Source: Rhodothermaceae bacterium (GTDB lineage Bacteria > Bacteroidota > Rhodothermia > Rhodothermales > Bin80). Taken from it: 43,222 nt of DNA. How positions within the stretch are numbered: the stretch's first letter is position 1; each line of letters begins with the position of its first letter. The position numbers and the translations under genes are program-made. Below, in pieces: positions 15,701-23,973 of the stretch. The stretch lies in contig VXSC01000030.1 in NCBI GenBank assembly GCA_009838195.1, forward strand, positions 1-43,222, given 5' to 3'. A model generated the notes under the pieces. It was not told the DNA's origin, ran no database searches, and saw only the letters and a program-made list of their open reading frames with translations.

Positions 15701-15990
15701 TCTTCGAACGACCAATTTCCACGATTCAGATAGAGGCGGTCAGCAGCCATGTTGGCCGTGAAATATAGATCGACTAGCCCGTCCTGATTCAGATCTCCTG
15801 CTGCAACCCCCGCCCCATTATAAAAGTATTCATACTCTAGTACATTGAATGCATCCTGCTCAACAATTCCATTTTCAAAGGATATACCGGTATGTTCCAT
15901 CCGCGTAAATAGCGGACGCTCCCGGGTACAACCCGTGAGGATAGTCAAACCCAAAACAGTTCCGATGCAGAGCCAACGACCTATCGGCAT
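12733..15990 (-). CDS. CRTAC1/ASPIC-UnbV lipoprotein with many FG-GAP/VCBS repeats
   Basis: 1085 residues. The N-terminus is a lipoprotein signal with lipobox LTGC (Cys21), so it should be membrane-anchored. The body is made of many FG-GAP/VCBS repeats with calcium-type loops of the form DxNxDGxxDLY (for example DLNQDGLVDLYF, DVNGDGLLDIYV, DYDNDGDLDMYL), suggesting two seven-bladed propellers. Between them, about residues 530-600, is an ASPIC/UnbV domain (IGAKVLLHGEE, FGTGEWDEVDVEIYWPDG). In Bacteroidota such proteins often accompany SusC/SusD systems and are thought to act in surface binding or assembly. The specific role is unknown. Its ATG is only 42 bp from the divergent GWxTD gene, so the two probably share a control region. 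Confidence 0.85.
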   Translation of the reverse strand: MPIGRWLCIGTVLGLTILTGCTRERPLFTRMEHTGISFENGIVEQDAFNVLEYEYFYNGAGVAAGDLNQDGLVDLYFTANMAADRLYLNRGNWSFEEITEQAGITHEPTWTTGVTMADVNGDGLLDIYVCRSGNVTTDRRRNSLYINQGNLTFKDEAAAYGLDDPSYSNHATFFDYDNDGDLDMYLLNHSIRRYSHFVVDYMRAQRDSLAGDKLFRNDAGKFTDVSEEAGILGNPLSYGLSVVVSDINGDLWPDLYISNDYIEDDYLYINQQDGTFAESIRSYLTHASYASMGADIADINNDLQPDIYTLDMLAEDNYRQKVLKGPEDYEFYTQLRIDGFHEQYMRNMLHLRRGPDYVEIGQLAGVSNTDWSWAPLFADLDRDLLKDLIVTNGYLRDYTDLDFLSTTLPNASRQAQMLGEAVSGLEMVEQMPTTRVPNYVFRGVDGLQFQDVTTEWGFELPTHSNGMVLTDLDGDLDLDVVISNINQDVLLYRNEAEEQGRGGTLRITLEGPPGNEHGIGAKVLLHGEEKSIMQEAFFVRGYLSSLEPALFFGTGEWDEVDVEIYWPDGRFQRLEKIATRQAIQVKYSEAYQESITESLPGKEFIAVDLSSGLNYQHREDDYSDWDQQPLLPRDLAQEGPAIASGDINGDRLTDIFIGGGRGQAATLFLQQIDRTYTEIELPVFEQHAEYEDVDAILLDLSGDGLLDLYVASGAGPRPEYWQDRLYINTGFGGLVYAPNLLPPMQTVTSSIAPYDIDSDGDTDLFVGGLHLPGQFGRPPRSYVLENTPDGFQDRTVSWAPDLQYPGMITTAVWADVRGDDKMELLIAGHWMPIRAYCISDSGIFEDCSGQLGLTESDGFWNQVIPADLDMDGDTDLIAGNRGLNTQIQASPQYPATLYAGDFDNSGTWETVYSSYVKGIDVPVASRDQIVAQLPDVRIRFPKYSDYAAATTDEIMAGYDPPAIVLKAKNSSSVIFELTDEGIFDPQPLPPSAQFSPVRDALAYDFNDDGNLDIFLVGNDYSNRAEEGRMSSGRGLMLVGDGELGFTDAGSRNFWIRGDTRRIVKIDHRIMVVSNNDQLNVFRMTE

Positions 15991-16032
15991 ACACTTGCCT
16001 TATTTTAAGATCTCCAACACCATCAAACGATA
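15991..16032. promoter_or_regulatory. Very short divergent intergenic region
   Basis: Only 42 bp separate the ATG codons of two divergently transcribed genes (15990 minus, 16033 plus). Two complete promoters cannot fit side by side here, so the promoters must overlap each other or lie inside the opposite coding sequence. AT-rich TTATTTTAAGATC is the only notable sequence. Confidence 0.4.
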
Positions 16033-17736
16033 ATGAGGCGGGTTTTTTCCATTCTCTGGATTCAATGCCTGATCGTATTCTCTGTTTTCGCTCAGGAAGC
16101 AGACATTGCACGAATTTTTACGGAGCAAGACTTTTCCTCTTATTCAGAAGCTTCGGCCTCTTACCTCGAGTGGCTCAAGCAGGCGGCAGATCCAAACGTG
16201 GGTGATCCGGAACAGCTTGCGTGGCATCTGCGCTGGATCGCAATGATTACACCGGAGGAATCAGTTGTCCATAAATCCGCGCAATCGCTCATCGGTGGAA
16301 AAGGGACACGTGAGGACTCGGAAACTATTATCAACTGGTGGCACCGCCAGGACCCGTTACCCGCTACGTATCACAATGAACGGATAGAAGAGCATCTGTA
16401 TCGGGTTTACCACGCAAAACAGCACTATGCTGCTCGTAGAGATTCATTGGGAGTGGATGATCGAGGGCGAATTTTTGTGCGATTCGGTCGACCTTGGCGC
16501 CAAGCAGCGATCAACCTTGAAGATCCAAGGCTTCAGGTTTTACCACTGGAATATCGCCTCCCCCGGAATGAGATATGGGTGTACCGTGGCATTCACGATG
16601 ACGCGCACTATCTTTTTGTACAGCTGTCTCGTCGAAGACCATACCGGATTGATACGCCTGAATCTCTGATTCCCCCCAACCTCCGGGGAACCCGGAGAAG
16701 GGTTGGACTCCTCCTTGCCTGGATGGAGGATATATTCGGGCAATTAGCCATGGAACATGACCACTATGGCGCAATCTATGACGCGATCGTAAACTATACA
16801 ACATTACCCACATCCGTCCCCCTAAGGCCCTATGAATTCTCTCAGTGGGCGATCCAGGATACCCGAACCAGAGATGATCAACATCAGCTGCGTCGTGCGA
16901 AATCCGTTCCCCCCAGCGTAACCAATGTGTACGGCAATGCCATAGAACTGACTCCTCAACTAAGGTTCAGTCGATTTTTGGAGCGAGACGGCTCAACCCG
17001 GCTGGAGGCATATTGGGGTATTGACGTGAGCAAACTCCGCCCAAGTCGAAGTATGACTCGCCGTTTACAGCAGCTGCAGCAAAGGGTATCGTCTGATTTT
17101 ATACTGAGTGTCGGCTTAACAAAGCATGGACCTGAATACGAGCCTCAAAATATTCAGCTCCGGCGATACCACCTGCCACAAGGAAGAGACTCAGAACAAC
17201 GAATTTACTCCTGGATTACCCGTGATTTCTCCACATCTCCCATCACGATGCAGTGGTCTCTGCATTGGACGGTTCCGGATTCGATACCTCCACAACCGGC
17301 TGCTGCCTGGGCAATCGGGGTTGCTACGGTAGATACACTGGAATCGCTAAAAGGAGACGGTGTCTCATTGGAACTCAGCGACCTGAAGCCGCTCCGGTTG
17401 GAGTCTGCAGATACGTTTGACGGTGCAGTTCCCTACGTCGGTCGTGAGATCCGACCAGATACTCCCTTTGCTCTTTACTTTGAAGCCTATTTTCTGCGAT
17501 TCAACGAGGAAGATCGGACTCGCTATACGGTTGCATATTCGTTGAGTGGCGAGGACGTAGACCCGATAACAACCTCTTTTGATTATGAGGGGAATGCGGC
17601 AACCGTTCGAGAATTTATGGTTATTGATATCGGAGAGTGGAGGGTGCCAGGGCCGCTGACCCTCACGCTAACAGTTACGGACCAGGTTGCAGGCACGACA
17701 AAGTCCAGATCTATCGGCTTTGACTATGAGGAGTAA
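16033..17736 (+). CDS. GWxTD domain-containing exported protein
   Basis: 567 residues with an N-terminal signal peptide (hydrophobic VFSILWIQCLIVFSVFAQ, probable cleavage after AQ at about 21). Residues about 115-180 carry the GWxTD-domain core: LYRVYHAKQHYAARRDSLGVDD followed by GRIFVRFGRPWRQ and IWVYRG; the family name motif itself is not clear here. The rest is a beta-rich region with repeated strands and no catalytic motif I can name. GWxTD proteins are exported proteins of unknown function found in Bacteroidota, Acidobacteria and relatives. It is divergent from the CRTAC1-like lipoprotein and faces the susD terminator, which fits an envelope-related role. Confidence 0.75.
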   Translation: MRRVFSILWIQCLIVFSVFAQEADIARIFTEQDFSSYSEASASYLEWLKQAADPNVGDPEQLAWHLRWIAMITPEESVVHKSAQSLIGGKGTREDSETIINWWHRQDPLPATYHNERIEEHLYRVYHAKQHYAARRDSLGVDDRGRIFVRFGRPWRQAAINLEDPRLQVLPLEYRLPRNEIWVYRGIHDDAHYLFVQLSRRRPYRIDTPESLIPPNLRGTRRRVGLLLAWMEDIFGQLAMEHDHYGAIYDAIVNYTTLPTSVPLRPYEFSQWAIQDTRTRDDQHQLRRAKSVPPSVTNVYGNAIELTPQLRFSRFLERDGSTRLEAYWGIDVSKLRPSRSMTRRLQQLQQRVSSDFILSVGLTKHGPEYEPQNIQLRRYHLPQGRDSEQRIYSWITRDFSTSPITMQWSLHWTVPDSIPPQPAAAWAIGVATVDTLESLKGDGVSLELSDLKPLRLESADTFDGAVPYVGREIRPDTPFALYFEAYFLRFNEEDRTRYTVAYSLSGEDVDPITTSFDYEGNAATVREFMVIDIGEWRVPGPLTLTLTVTDQVAGTTKSRSIGFDYEE

Positions 17737-17809
17737 TCCCAGGATTGTCAGGCTTCTGTATGATATTCGACCTTGCCAGATTACAACGCACGGGTTGCGG
17801 GGCATAATA

Positions 17810-17845
17810 AAACGGGGGCATCCACAAATGCAGATGCCCCCGTTT
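17810..17845. terminator. Strong intrinsic terminator of the susCD operon, probably bidirectional
   Basis: Arms 17810-17822 (AAACGGGGGCATC) and 17833-17845 are exact reverse complements over 13 bp, with a 10-nt loop. Read on the minus strand, the stem is followed by TTTTATTATG, a U-tract suited to ending the susD transcript 21 bp after its stop. On the plus strand it follows the GWxTD gene with GTTTG after the stem, so weaker use in that direction is possible. Confidence 0.85.
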
Positions 17846-17866
17846 GTTTGAGTGCTCAGGACTCAA

Positions 17867-19393
17867 TTATTTGTCCCACCAGACACGTGTGGTTAACTCA
17901 TCTGGTCCCTGGGCAGAAACTGCTGCAGAATAATTCTGCGGATTGGCTACTGCCTCATTCTCCCTGTAGCGTAAACGGCGAGGAATCGTACCGCCAGTTA
18001 CATTACCAGGATAATTGACGGGAGTCAGTTCGGGATAACCGGTCCGTCTCCAGTTGGCGAAAGCTTCGTACTCGTTGAGTAATACGGCAGCCCAAAGCTG
18101 TGTGTTAATCATCTCCATGCCATTTGCAGCATCGTAGGGATTCGCAGCCAAGTAAGCGTCAATATCATCGCTTGAAATCGCCGCAGCCGCACCATACATC
18201 GCAAGGTATTCCATTGCGGCGCGGACACCGTTCGCATAATGAGTCGCAGCATCTCCACTATGCCAGCCACGCAGTGCAGCTTCGGCTTTGAGAAGCTCCA
18301 CTTCGGCGTAGGTCATAAAGAACATTGGATCATCTTGCCCCTTGATCACATCATTAGGGACAAGGTATACATCCATCCCACACGGCTCGGCTCCGGAATC
18401 ACAACTTACCCAACTGGAATGGTTTTCAATTCCATGGTCAGCGTCTGATCCACCCGCAATCCGGCCATTCGGCATCCCAATTGGATCGGATCCAGCTACA
18501 GGGGTTTGTCCATATACATACAGGCGTGGGTCATTATGCTCGACCATCCAGTTCGCGAAGAATTCGCTGATCCGAGGACTCCTGTCAGCAAGGAATACTA
18601 AGCCGTTTCCATTCCTCCAGCCGGAAGGGTCATTATGGGGAACATAGGCAATGTCATCATTGCTTTCCATCGTTCCACCGGCAATGGCCTTCTGGACCCA
18701 ACTCTGCGCTGCACCGGCATCAACTTTAACTAGGCGCATACCCAATCGAAGCATCAAGGAATTGGCCAACCGCTTCCATTTCTCTACATCTCCCTGATAC
18801 AGTAGATCGCCACCACCAAAGGACGGGCTACCTGCGCTTAATCCCGCAGCAGCCGCCTCAAGTTTTGCCAACATATCCGGGTAGATCGTTGACTGCGCAT
18901 CATATTTCGGTTGGGTAACCCCTTCAATGAACCCCTTACCTGCCTCAGAATATGGAATGTCTCCATAAAGGTCGGTGAGTCGGTGATACATGATCACACG
19001 CACAATCTGTGTGATATGATGCATGTTTGCCATTTCCGGGTCTTCAGCAGTTTGCAAAAGGAGGTCCTCAATATTCTTGGCGATGTTGGGGTAATACCGA
19101 TCCCACATCGCAGCAGAATAGGAGGCAATATATCCATACTTGTCACCTGCCCAATAACCAGGCAAGGTGGCAAAATGCTGAATCATTACGGAGCTGTAAA
19201 TCAGATTGGTACGCCAATTTTCGTAGCGCTCACCGCTTATCCGCAATTGGATATTGGTCAGCTTAAAGTTTGGGTCAATCTGAGAAGCTTGCGTCGGATT
19301 TACATTCATCTCTTCAAAACCTGAGTCACAGGAGGCAATCAGGAGAGACAAACACAAAGCAGCCGCTATCGAAAGTCTATTCAATTTTGTCAT
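17867..19393 (-). CDS. susD: SusD/RagB family outer-membrane lipoprotein (SusD-like_2 type)
   Basis: 508 residues from ATG19393. The frame is open further upstream to 19528, but that would run into susC. The ATG19393 start gives a classic lipoprotein signal with lipobox IASC (Cys22), so this start is preferred. The protein then shows the SusD-like_2 pattern: FEEMNVNPTQA, DPNFKLTNIQLRISG, TDLYGDIPYSEA, RLANSLMLRLGMRL, FMTYAEVELLKAEAALRGW and a C-terminal ANWRRTGYPEL. SusD proteins are surface lids that bind the ligand, usually a glycan or peptide, over the SusC porin. It begins 28 bp after susC ends, in the same operon. No polysaccharide-degrading enzymes follow, so the substrate is unknown. 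Confidence 0.93.
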   Translation of the reverse strand: MTKLNRLSIAAALCLSLLIASCDSGFEEMNVNPTQASQIDPNFKLTNIQLRISGERYENWRTNLIYSSVMIQHFATLPGYWAGDKYGYIASYSAAMWDRYYPNIAKNIEDLLLQTAEDPEMANMHHITQIVRVIMYHRLTDLYGDIPYSEAGKGFIEGVTQPKYDAQSTIYPDMLAKLEAAAAGLSAGSPSFGGGDLLYQGDVEKWKRLANSLMLRLGMRLVKVDAGAAQSWVQKAIAGGTMESNDDIAYVPHNDPSGWRNGNGLVFLADRSPRISEFFANWMVEHNDPRLYVYGQTPVAGSDPIGMPNGRIAGGSDADHGIENHSSWVSCDSGAEPCGMDVYLVPNDVIKGQDDPMFFMTYAEVELLKAEAALRGWHSGDAATHYANGVRAAMEYLAMYGAAAAISSDDIDAYLAANPYDAANGMEMINTQLWAAVLLNEYEAFANWRRTGYPELTPVNYPGNVTGGTIPRRLRYRENEAVANPQNYSAAVSAQGPDELTTRVWWDK

Positions 19394-19421
19394 AGTATTT
19401 GAGTTTTTCAAGTGATTAGGG

Positions 19422-22400
19422 CTACAAACGGACATTGAGATTGATGCCAATGCTTCGCGTTTGCGGCACCCCTGAGTGCTCAAGTCCAATCCCACGGTTC
19501 GTGCTGTTATACAGGGATTCTGGATCAAGATTGTCTACGTTGCTGTACAGCAACAAAAGGTTTCTGGCAACGAGAGAAACCGATGCAAATTTGACCGGAG
19601 TGCGGACAAACAGGCGTGATGGCAGATTGTAGCTGACCGACAATTCCCGTAGCTTCACGAAACTAGCATCGTAGACGAACTCCTCGCCGATCGTTCCGCC
19701 ACCAATTCTTTGAAAGTAATCTTGTGGATCGACCTGAACCGTATTTGGCTGACCGTCTTGATTGACGCCATCCCCGACGATATAGCCCACATCACGACCT
19801 TCCAAGGTATTCTTATGAAGTCCGTTGGCATAGCCTGCACTGTTAGTAACGGAGAAGATCTCTCCACCAAAGCGCATGTCGAAAAGCATGTTTAGCGAGA
19901 GATTCCGCCAGCGCAATGCACTCCGAATGCCACCACTCAGATCGGGGGTGCCATTGCCGAGCACACACAGACTGGAGGTCCGCATCGGTAGCCCGTCTGC
20001 ATCGTGTACAATTGGACCGGTTGCATCACAATCGGTAGCGTCTTCGCCGGTTGGTACGTTCTGGCGAAGATATTTGCGTCCTTTGATTGATCCGTAGGGT
20101 TCCCCGACATCAGCGGTCACAAAATTACCTCTGTGCCGACTTTCGCCGAGACTCAGTGAAGTTTGGCCCTCTACGAGCTCCACAACTTCATTCTGGTTAC
20201 GTGCAAGGTTGAAATCCACATCCAAGCGCCAGTCTCCCTGGCGGACAGGAGTCGTTGTAATCAGCAATTCAACTCCCTTGTTGGAAATTTCACCTGCATT
20301 AATCACCTGGGCGCCAAATCCTGATGCACTTGAAATCGTCGTAGACAGAATCTGATTTGTCGCACTCTCCGTGTAGTAGGTAAAGTCTATACCGAAACGG
20401 TTCTGCAGAAAGCGTATGTCAAAACCTCCCTCAATCCCTACGGTTTTCGAGGGTTTTAGGCTGGCCAAGGGGATACTTCCTTGTGCAATATTCCCGCGAG
20501 GTTGGCCAAGATGGCTGCCACTTAACCCGTAGGTTAATGCCAGCTGATAGGGGGATGTATCCCCACCAACCTCAGCCCATGAGGCACGGAGTTTTGCAAA
20601 ACTGACCCAACTGGGCATATCAATCGCATCCGTCAACACAAGACTAGCACTGACAGAAGGATAGAAATAGCTGTTGTTCTCCAGTGGAAGTGTAGACGAC
20701 CAGTCATTACGGCCCGTCAGCGTCAGGTAGAAAAAATCGTTATAGGACAATTCTGCTGATCCATACAACGAGTTAATCTGTTTCTCATTATAGCCGTAGC
20801 CATGTGATCGGGTATTTTGGTTCGTAACGACCTCTAGTCCCGGCACGTTAAACCCTCCCCCACCGCTCAGCGATAGAGTCTCTCTCTCCCGGTAGAGTAT
20901 ATTCCCGCCTGCGGTTGCCTGGAGTCCAATTGAACTGGTCAGGTTGCGATTGACGGTCAGGAGGAAGTCCGTATTAATCTCGGTAATCCGATACTCGGTC
21001 TCTCCTTGGCCGCCCAGTGGGCTATACGCGGTTCCCCATGGGGTAATCCCTGTCCGACGTGTCGTATAGGTATCACCTCCAAAACGCCCGGTTAAATGTA
21101 TGCCTTCGGCAAATTTGTAGCCTAGGGAAACAAACCCGATGGCACGTAGATCTTCATCCTGATTCGTGAACTGATGAGCGGCCCAGTAAGGGTTCTGCTG
21201 GTAGATATTCCCGAACAGGCCTCGATGCAGTTCGCGGCCATCTACGTCAGTCCCATACTCCGTGCAGCTTTCATCTTCAGGGGGACACCGCATGGTTTCT
21301 ACATCCACATTCGGTGCCAGCTGATAGACGGAATAATTTGCATTCCCAGGCGAGTCACTCAACCTTGGGCGATTATTTACAAACTCCCGGATCAGGTTGA
21401 TCTTTGCATCTGCGCTCAGACGTGAGCCAAATTGCGAAGATCCTCTCACCGAAAGCGATGTACGTGAGAGTCCCGAATTGGGGCTAATGCCCTCATTCGT
21501 CAGATGGGACAGGCCAATCCTCAGGGAACTGACTTCGTTTGCTGTCGTCAGGGCAATGCTGTTTGTGCTGGTAAGTCCGGTATTGTAAAAGGATGTCACC
21601 GGGTCAGCGGCTAAGCCGTACGGTTGCTGTGTACCGTCCCAACTTATGGTCTGCCCGCCATCAAGTCGAGGACCCCAGGCAGCGTCAACAGTCGAAAGTG
21701 CCTCATCTACTGAGGTCGGCTTTTCGCCACGCAAACCCTGACCATACTGGGTTTGCCAGTCTGTATTAACCAGGACATTCTCAAACGTAGTGTTACTGGA
21801 AAACTCAATACCTAATCCCAGCCCTGGAGAAGCCCTCTTGGTTGTAATCAGAATGACTCCATTCTTTGCGCGGGTGCCATAGAGTGCAGCCGCCGAAGGT
21901 CCTTTCAGGACCGTCACCTTTTCGATGTCGTCAGGATTAATCGAACCAATCCCATCACCACCGTCCGAACCACCCCACATACCAGCACTACCCAGGGTAG
22001 TGTTATCAATCGGAACACCGTCTACCACGTAGAGTGGTTGGCTATCTTCGCCGAGTGATGATGCACCACGTATGATTACACGACTTGAGCCTGCGGGTCC
22101 AGTAGCGGGTTTTGTGACGACTACGCCTGCTACCTTGCCAGACAGCGCATTTGCGACATTGTTTTCACGAACTTCGCGTAGATCCTCACCACCTACCTCG
22201 GTCACGGCATACCCTAATGCACGCTCCCTCCGCTCAATTCCACCTGCGGTCACGACAACTTCCTCCAAGAGTCCGGTATCTTCCTCGAGGGAAATCGTGA
22301 TGTTATCCCGACCCTCTACCGCAACGGTTTGGCTTACGAAGCCAATAAACGTGATTGAAATCGATGCGTCCGGACTGGACACTTCGAGAGAGAATGATCC

Positions 22401-22598
22401 GTCTACGTCCGTAGCGGTACCATTCAGCGTGCCGGTCTCGACAACCGAGGCCCCTGGCAGAGGCGAGTTGTCAACGGCAGACACGACCGTACCTTGAACG
22501 GTATGGTCTTGAGCATGTGCAACCTTGTCCACTGACATGAGGGATGTCAGTAGGATACATAGACTACACATGTAGAGCCTGAGTATGTTTTTGAGCAT
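19422..22598 (-). CDS. susC: SusC/RagA family TonB-dependent outer-membrane transporter
   Basis: 1058 residues from ATG22598. An upstream TTG or ATG at 22646 would add 16 residues before the signal peptide, so ATG22598 is preferred. The order is signal peptide (ending AHAQ), carboxypeptidase-regulatory-like domain (VQGTVVSAVDNSPLPGASV), plug with SRVIIRGASSLGEDSQPLYV and the SusC hallmark VVDGVPID, then a long beta-barrel ending in INLNVRL. It imports ligand captured by the downstream SusD in a TonB-driven process. It is first in the susC-susD operon. The 578 bp upstream contain a near-perfect copy of the LacI-like palindrome at 22885-22898. Confidence 0.95.
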   Translation of the reverse strand: MLKNILRLYMCSLCILLTSLMSVDKVAHAQDHTVQGTVVSAVDNSPLPGASVVETGTLNGTATDVDGSFSLEVSSPDASISITFIGFVSQTVAVEGRDNITISLEEDTGLLEEVVVTAGGIERRERALGYAVTEVGGEDLREVRENNVANALSGKVAGVVVTKPATGPAGSSRVIIRGASSLGEDSQPLYVVDGVPIDNTTLGSAGMWGGSDGGDGIGSINPDDIEKVTVLKGPSAAALYGTRAKNGVILITTKRASPGLGLGIEFSSNTTFENVLVNTDWQTQYGQGLRGEKPTSVDEALSTVDAAWGPRLDGGQTISWDGTQQPYGLAADPVTSFYNTGLTSTNSIALTTANEVSSLRIGLSHLTNEGISPNSGLSRTSLSVRGSSQFGSRLSADAKINLIREFVNNRPRLSDSPGNANYSVYQLAPNVDVETMRCPPEDESCTEYGTDVDGRELHRGLFGNIYQQNPYWAAHQFTNQDEDLRAIGFVSLGYKFAEGIHLTGRFGGDTYTTRRTGITPWGTAYSPLGGQGETEYRITEINTDFLLTVNRNLTSSIGLQATAGGNILYRERETLSLSGGGGFNVPGLEVVTNQNTRSHGYGYNEKQINSLYGSAELSYNDFFYLTLTGRNDWSSTLPLENNSYFYPSVSASLVLTDAIDMPSWVSFAKLRASWAEVGGDTSPYQLALTYGLSGSHLGQPRGNIAQGSIPLASLKPSKTVGIEGGFDIRFLQNRFGIDFTYYTESATNQILSTTISSASGFGAQVINAGEISNKGVELLITTTPVRQGDWRLDVDFNLARNQNEVVELVEGQTSLSLGESRHRGNFVTADVGEPYGSIKGRKYLRQNVPTGEDATDCDATGPIVHDADGLPMRTSSLCVLGNGTPDLSGGIRSALRWRNLSLNMLFDMRFGGEIFSVTNSAGYANGLHKNTLEGRDVGYIVGDGVNQDGQPNTVQVDPQDYFQRIGGGTIGEEFVYDASFVKLRELSVSYNLPSRLFVRTPVKFASVSLVARNLLLLYSNVDNLDPESLYNSTNRGIGLEHSGVPQTRSIGINLNVRL

Positions 22599-23176
22599 GA
22601 TTGTCCTATTTAGTGAAATGTCGTTGACCAGTAAAGCATCCTTCAAAAGCAGGCAGTATTGCTACGGCATGCGAAAATCTCCAATTGAAATAACTCCAAG
22701 TCATACCTACTCCGCAATATTCAATGTGCGCTAACAATGATACGCACCTGAGTCATTAAAATCAAGTAAAATTCAAGGGAATTACATCCGAAGCTGTAAC
22801 CGACTTGTTTGATCTATTCCCTAAAACCTTAAGTACTGTATCCAAGCATCAGTTTTTTGTTCCACGGAACGAGCATGAAGTCTATGGAAGCCCTTCCAGA
22901 GGCCTGTTTTGTGTTCGGCATTAAGTTGTTAAAAGATTCTAGTCTCTACAGTTCAAAATGTGAATCTCAAATCAAGGCGTCGCCCTACAGTTGATCAGCC
23001 TGGTTTATAAAGATAGCAACGCTTCGAGTATTTTTCCGTCAACTATGTACTTTATCTGTTACAGAATGAGTAATATTTGTCATATTGCTGTTAATTCGTA
23101 ATAGGTCGTCTCTTTGGGGGAGAGTTCTGCAAGGATCTCAGAGATATGTATATATGAATGGAGCTACGGACAGGGA
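22599..23176. other. Long upstream region of susC
   Basis: 578 bp between the susC start and the stop of the minus-strand AlbA_2 gene. No protein-coding gene or RNA gene was recognised. It should contain the susC promoter and a long leader. Structures seen are GTTCC-AC-GGAAC at about 22858-22869 and the imperfect palindrome at 22885-22898. No exact Bacteroidota-type TAnnTTTG promoter was identified. Confidence 0.5.
22885..22898. promoter_or_regulatory. Near copy of the LacI-like palindrome upstream of susC
   Basis: TGGAAGCCCTTCCA differs at a single centre base from the perfect palindrome at 5869-5882. The arms TGGAAG/CTTCCA are intact. It lies 286 bp before the susC ATG, distant for a simple operator but reasonable if the leader is long. 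One regulator controlling both genes is possible but unproven. Confidence 0.35.
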
Positions 23177-23842
23177 TTATTTAGACGAGTTGGAGCGCAG
23201 CGCTTCCCCTGCGGTGAAGTAGTCTTCATTCAGGTCAATATGATGAAGAAGAATCCCAGCTCTTGTCATTCTGATGATTATACGGGATGCTCTTCCGGGG
23301 TGAATTTTTGCACGTTTAGCGAAACCGTGGACGCTCACTCGACCTACCTGTTCAAGAAGATGCAAGAGAAGACGTTCCTTCTCGCCGAGCTCAATCAACA
23401 CATTCTCCGTTTCTGGTGATCGCTTCATTAGTTTCCGCGCCTCACGGCTCGCCACGATACACATATCTCTGTATCTAACAAAGACGGATCTTTGGTGAGT
23501 AGATAGATCCCTGACATAGTGAGGGCGAACCGGGCTCAATGGGATCTTGATCACGACCACTGTACGGGTTCGACTGACCTTAATGTACTCTGACTTCAGG
23601 GCTATCGCGGGAGTACAGTATTTCTCAAGTGCATGATTGAGAGCGTACATTTCCTCTTCCGGATCCTTCACACCACTCAGATTACCGTCATCCGTAACCC
23701 CAATTAATAGGTGTCCTCCACTCGTATTTGCAAGGGCAGTCACTTCGCGAGCAACCCGCTCACTCTCGGGTAGGCGATGTTTAAATTCAAGAAATAAGCC
23801 CTCGCCGTCTGCCACTATTTGTTCCAAGTTTCCCTGGGTCAT
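23177..23842 (-). CDS. AlbA_2 (Schlafen-type, AAA_4) domain protein
   Basis: 221 residues. The AlbA_2 core is at the N-terminus: LEFKHRLPESERVAREVTALANTSGG followed by LLIGVTDDGNLSGV (about residues 18-60), with a second part RSVFVRYRDMCIVASREARKLMKR at about 135-160. The C-terminal 60 residues (ERLLLHLLEQVGRVSVHGFAKRA, then ASRIIIRMTRAGIL) look like a winged-helix DNA-binding domain. Members are putative DNA- or nucleic-acid-binding regulators, often in defence or transcription control. Targets are unknown. It is 131 bp downstream of gpsA on the same strand and may be the last gene of that run or have its own promoter. Confidence 0.85.
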   Translation of the reverse strand: MTQGNLEQIVADGEGLFLEFKHRLPESERVAREVTALANTSGGHLLIGVTDDGNLSGVKDPEEEMYALNHALEKYCTPAIALKSEYIKVSRTRTVVVIKIPLSPVRPHYVRDLSTHQRSVFVRYRDMCIVASREARKLMKRSPETENVLIELGEKERLLLHLLEQVGRVSVHGFAKRAKIHPGRASRIIIRMTRAGILLHHIDLNEDYFTAGEALRSNSSK

Positions 23843-23973
23843 GGCTGCCTATAACCTTTGAAAAGAACCTCCAGTGAGCACAGGATGAGTCCTACGACAC
23901 TCCACACCTACATAGTAAACATCCGGGACGAAAAGAGCAATCTTTGGAGCTGAACTGAAGCGCAGGTTCTGCT

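Noticed and set aside
19394..19528. N-terminal extension of SusD
   Set aside because: It would lie inside susC and would move the lipoprotein signal far from the N-terminus; ATG19393 gives a clean lipobox.
22072..22497. 141-codon plus-strand ORF opposite susC
   Set aside because: It is antisense to a well-supported SusC plug domain and has low-complexity Ser/Thr/Pro composition.
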